Shown here piece after piece: positions 6,387-6,633 of a stretch of DNA of 6,633 bases; position 1 is the first letter of the stretch, and every line of letters begins with the position of its first letter. Position numbers and translations under genes: made by a program. The DNA is from Granulosicoccaceae bacterium (lineage in GTDB: Bacteria > Pseudomonadota > Gammaproteobacteria > Granulosicoccales > Granulosicoccaceae), in assembly GCA_023301405.1 (NCBI GenBank), contig JALZUX010000310.1, positions 1 through 6,633 of the forward strand, in the 5' to 3' direction. Below the pieces are notes generated by a model. The model ran no database searches. It saw nothing but the letters and a program-made list of their open reading frames with translations, and had not been told where the DNA came from.

Positions 6387-6412
6387 CTTACTCTAATTTT
6401 TCTAATTGTAAG
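6387..6412 (-). other. A+T-rich stem-loop next to the clpP start
   Basis: In minus-strand RNA CUUACAAUU can pair with AAUU-AGA-GUAAG (9 bp with a 3-nt bulge) around a short loop, ending 5 nt before the clpP ATG. It would cover the purine-rich ribosome-binding stretch. The stem is mostly A·U and thus weak, so an effect on translation is only a possibility. Confidence 0.25.
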
Positions 6413-6417
6413 AACAC

Positions 6418-6436
6418 TGCAAGCTTTTAGCCTGCA
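6418..6436 (-). other. Stem-loop between tig and clpP
   Basis: TGCAGGCT/AGCTTGCA forms an 8-bp stem with one G·U and an AAA loop, 8 bp past the tig stop codon. No T run follows it, so it is not a convincing terminator, and readthrough from tig to clpP is likely. I saw no strong clpP promoter in this 63-bp gap; one could lie inside tig. Confidence 0.35.
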
Positions 6437-6444
6437 TTGCCATT

Positions 6445-6633
6445 TTATTGCTCTTCGGTGGATTTTTCCGGATTCATCACGTCTTTAAATTTCATCGGTT
6501 TATCCATCACTTTAGCGTGCTGCATTGCCCAAGCAGTGACCTGCTGTTCTAACACCAGGCCTTCAACGTTTTGTAAATACTCAGAATTTCCGTAATAATA
6601 GTCTACCACTTGCTTAGGATCTTCATAGGAAGA
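6445..6633 (-). CDS. tig: Trigger factor (ribosome-bound chaperone), C-terminal end only
   Basis: The last 62 codons of a gene cut by the right edge. Trigger factor binds near the ribosome exit tunnel and shields nascent chains; its N-terminal ribosome-binding and FKBP-type domains lie outside the window. The visible part is the end of the C-terminal chaperone domain, SSYEDPKQVVDYYYGNSEY, followed by LEQQVTAWAMQHAKVMDKPMKFKDVMN, which parallels the E. coli end (SAYEDPKEVIEFY … KAKVTEKETTFNELMN). It stops at TAA (6445-6447), with a tail of nine or ten polar residues (NPEKSTEEQ) after the conserved helix. Its place directly upstream of clpP supports the identification. Confidence 0.93.
   Translation of the reverse strand, partial: SSYEDPKQVVDYYYGNSEYLQNVEGLVLEQQVTAWAMQHAKVMDKPMKFKDVMNPEKSTEEQ

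Noticed and set aside
1..6633. A novel accessory or defence system
   Set aside because: Every coding stretch is accounted for by well-known core genes on one strand in a conserved order, and the gaps are 233 bp or less. Nothing suggests an undescribed system.

Overview
The window is a stretch of core gammaproteobacterial chromosome carrying the classical protein quality-control cluster, all read on the minus strand in the order tig – clpP – clpX – lon – hup – tRNA-Val – tRNA-Asp – ppiD. Every protein is close to its Escherichia coli or Pseudomonas counterpart in length and motifs. Gene order, an HU of the hup family directly after lon, and ppiD closing the cluster all fit Gammaproteobacteria. 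The base composition is moderate (roughly mid-40s % G+C by eye), and the tRNAs have genome-encoded CCA ends. I cannot place the organism below class with confidence.

Layout from the right (upstream) end: 6445-6633 is the 3' end of tig (trigger factor), cut by the window edge. clpP (5734-6381) and clpX (4279-5601) follow, separated by 132 bp that hold a plausible internal promoter. lon (1691-4129) lies 149 bp beyond clpX. That gap holds a long stem-loop near the clpX end, a candidate promoter, and a perfect 19-bp palindrome followed by a T run just upstream of the lon ribosome-binding site. A 233-bp gap, rich in dyads and short repeats, precedes hup (1185-1457). tRNA-Val(UAC) starts only 12 bp after the hup stop codon and tRNA-Asp(GUC) follows after 5 bp. 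A clear intrinsic terminator at 978-1004 closes this unit. ppiD (from 899 to beyond the left edge) then starts from its own well-formed sigma70-type promoter.

Functionally, trigger factor folds nascent chains at the ribosome, ClpXP and Lon are the ATP-dependent cytosolic proteases, PpiD is a membrane-anchored periplasmic chaperone, and HU is the nucleoid protein (a known Lon substrate in E. coli). Catalytic residues are intact throughout: ClpP Ser113/His138/Asp187; Lon Ser688/Lys731; and in ClpX the Walker motifs, zinc cysteines and IGF loop.

I see no mobile element, CRISPR array, toxin-antitoxin pair or defence system, and no evidence of a previously undescribed system. The points worth a second look are regulatory: the near-zero spacing that joins hup mRNA to two tRNAs, the palindrome/terminator-like element in the lon leader, and the structured region upstream of hup. 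No gene-free stretch exceeds 300 bases; the longest is the 233-bp lon–hup gap.
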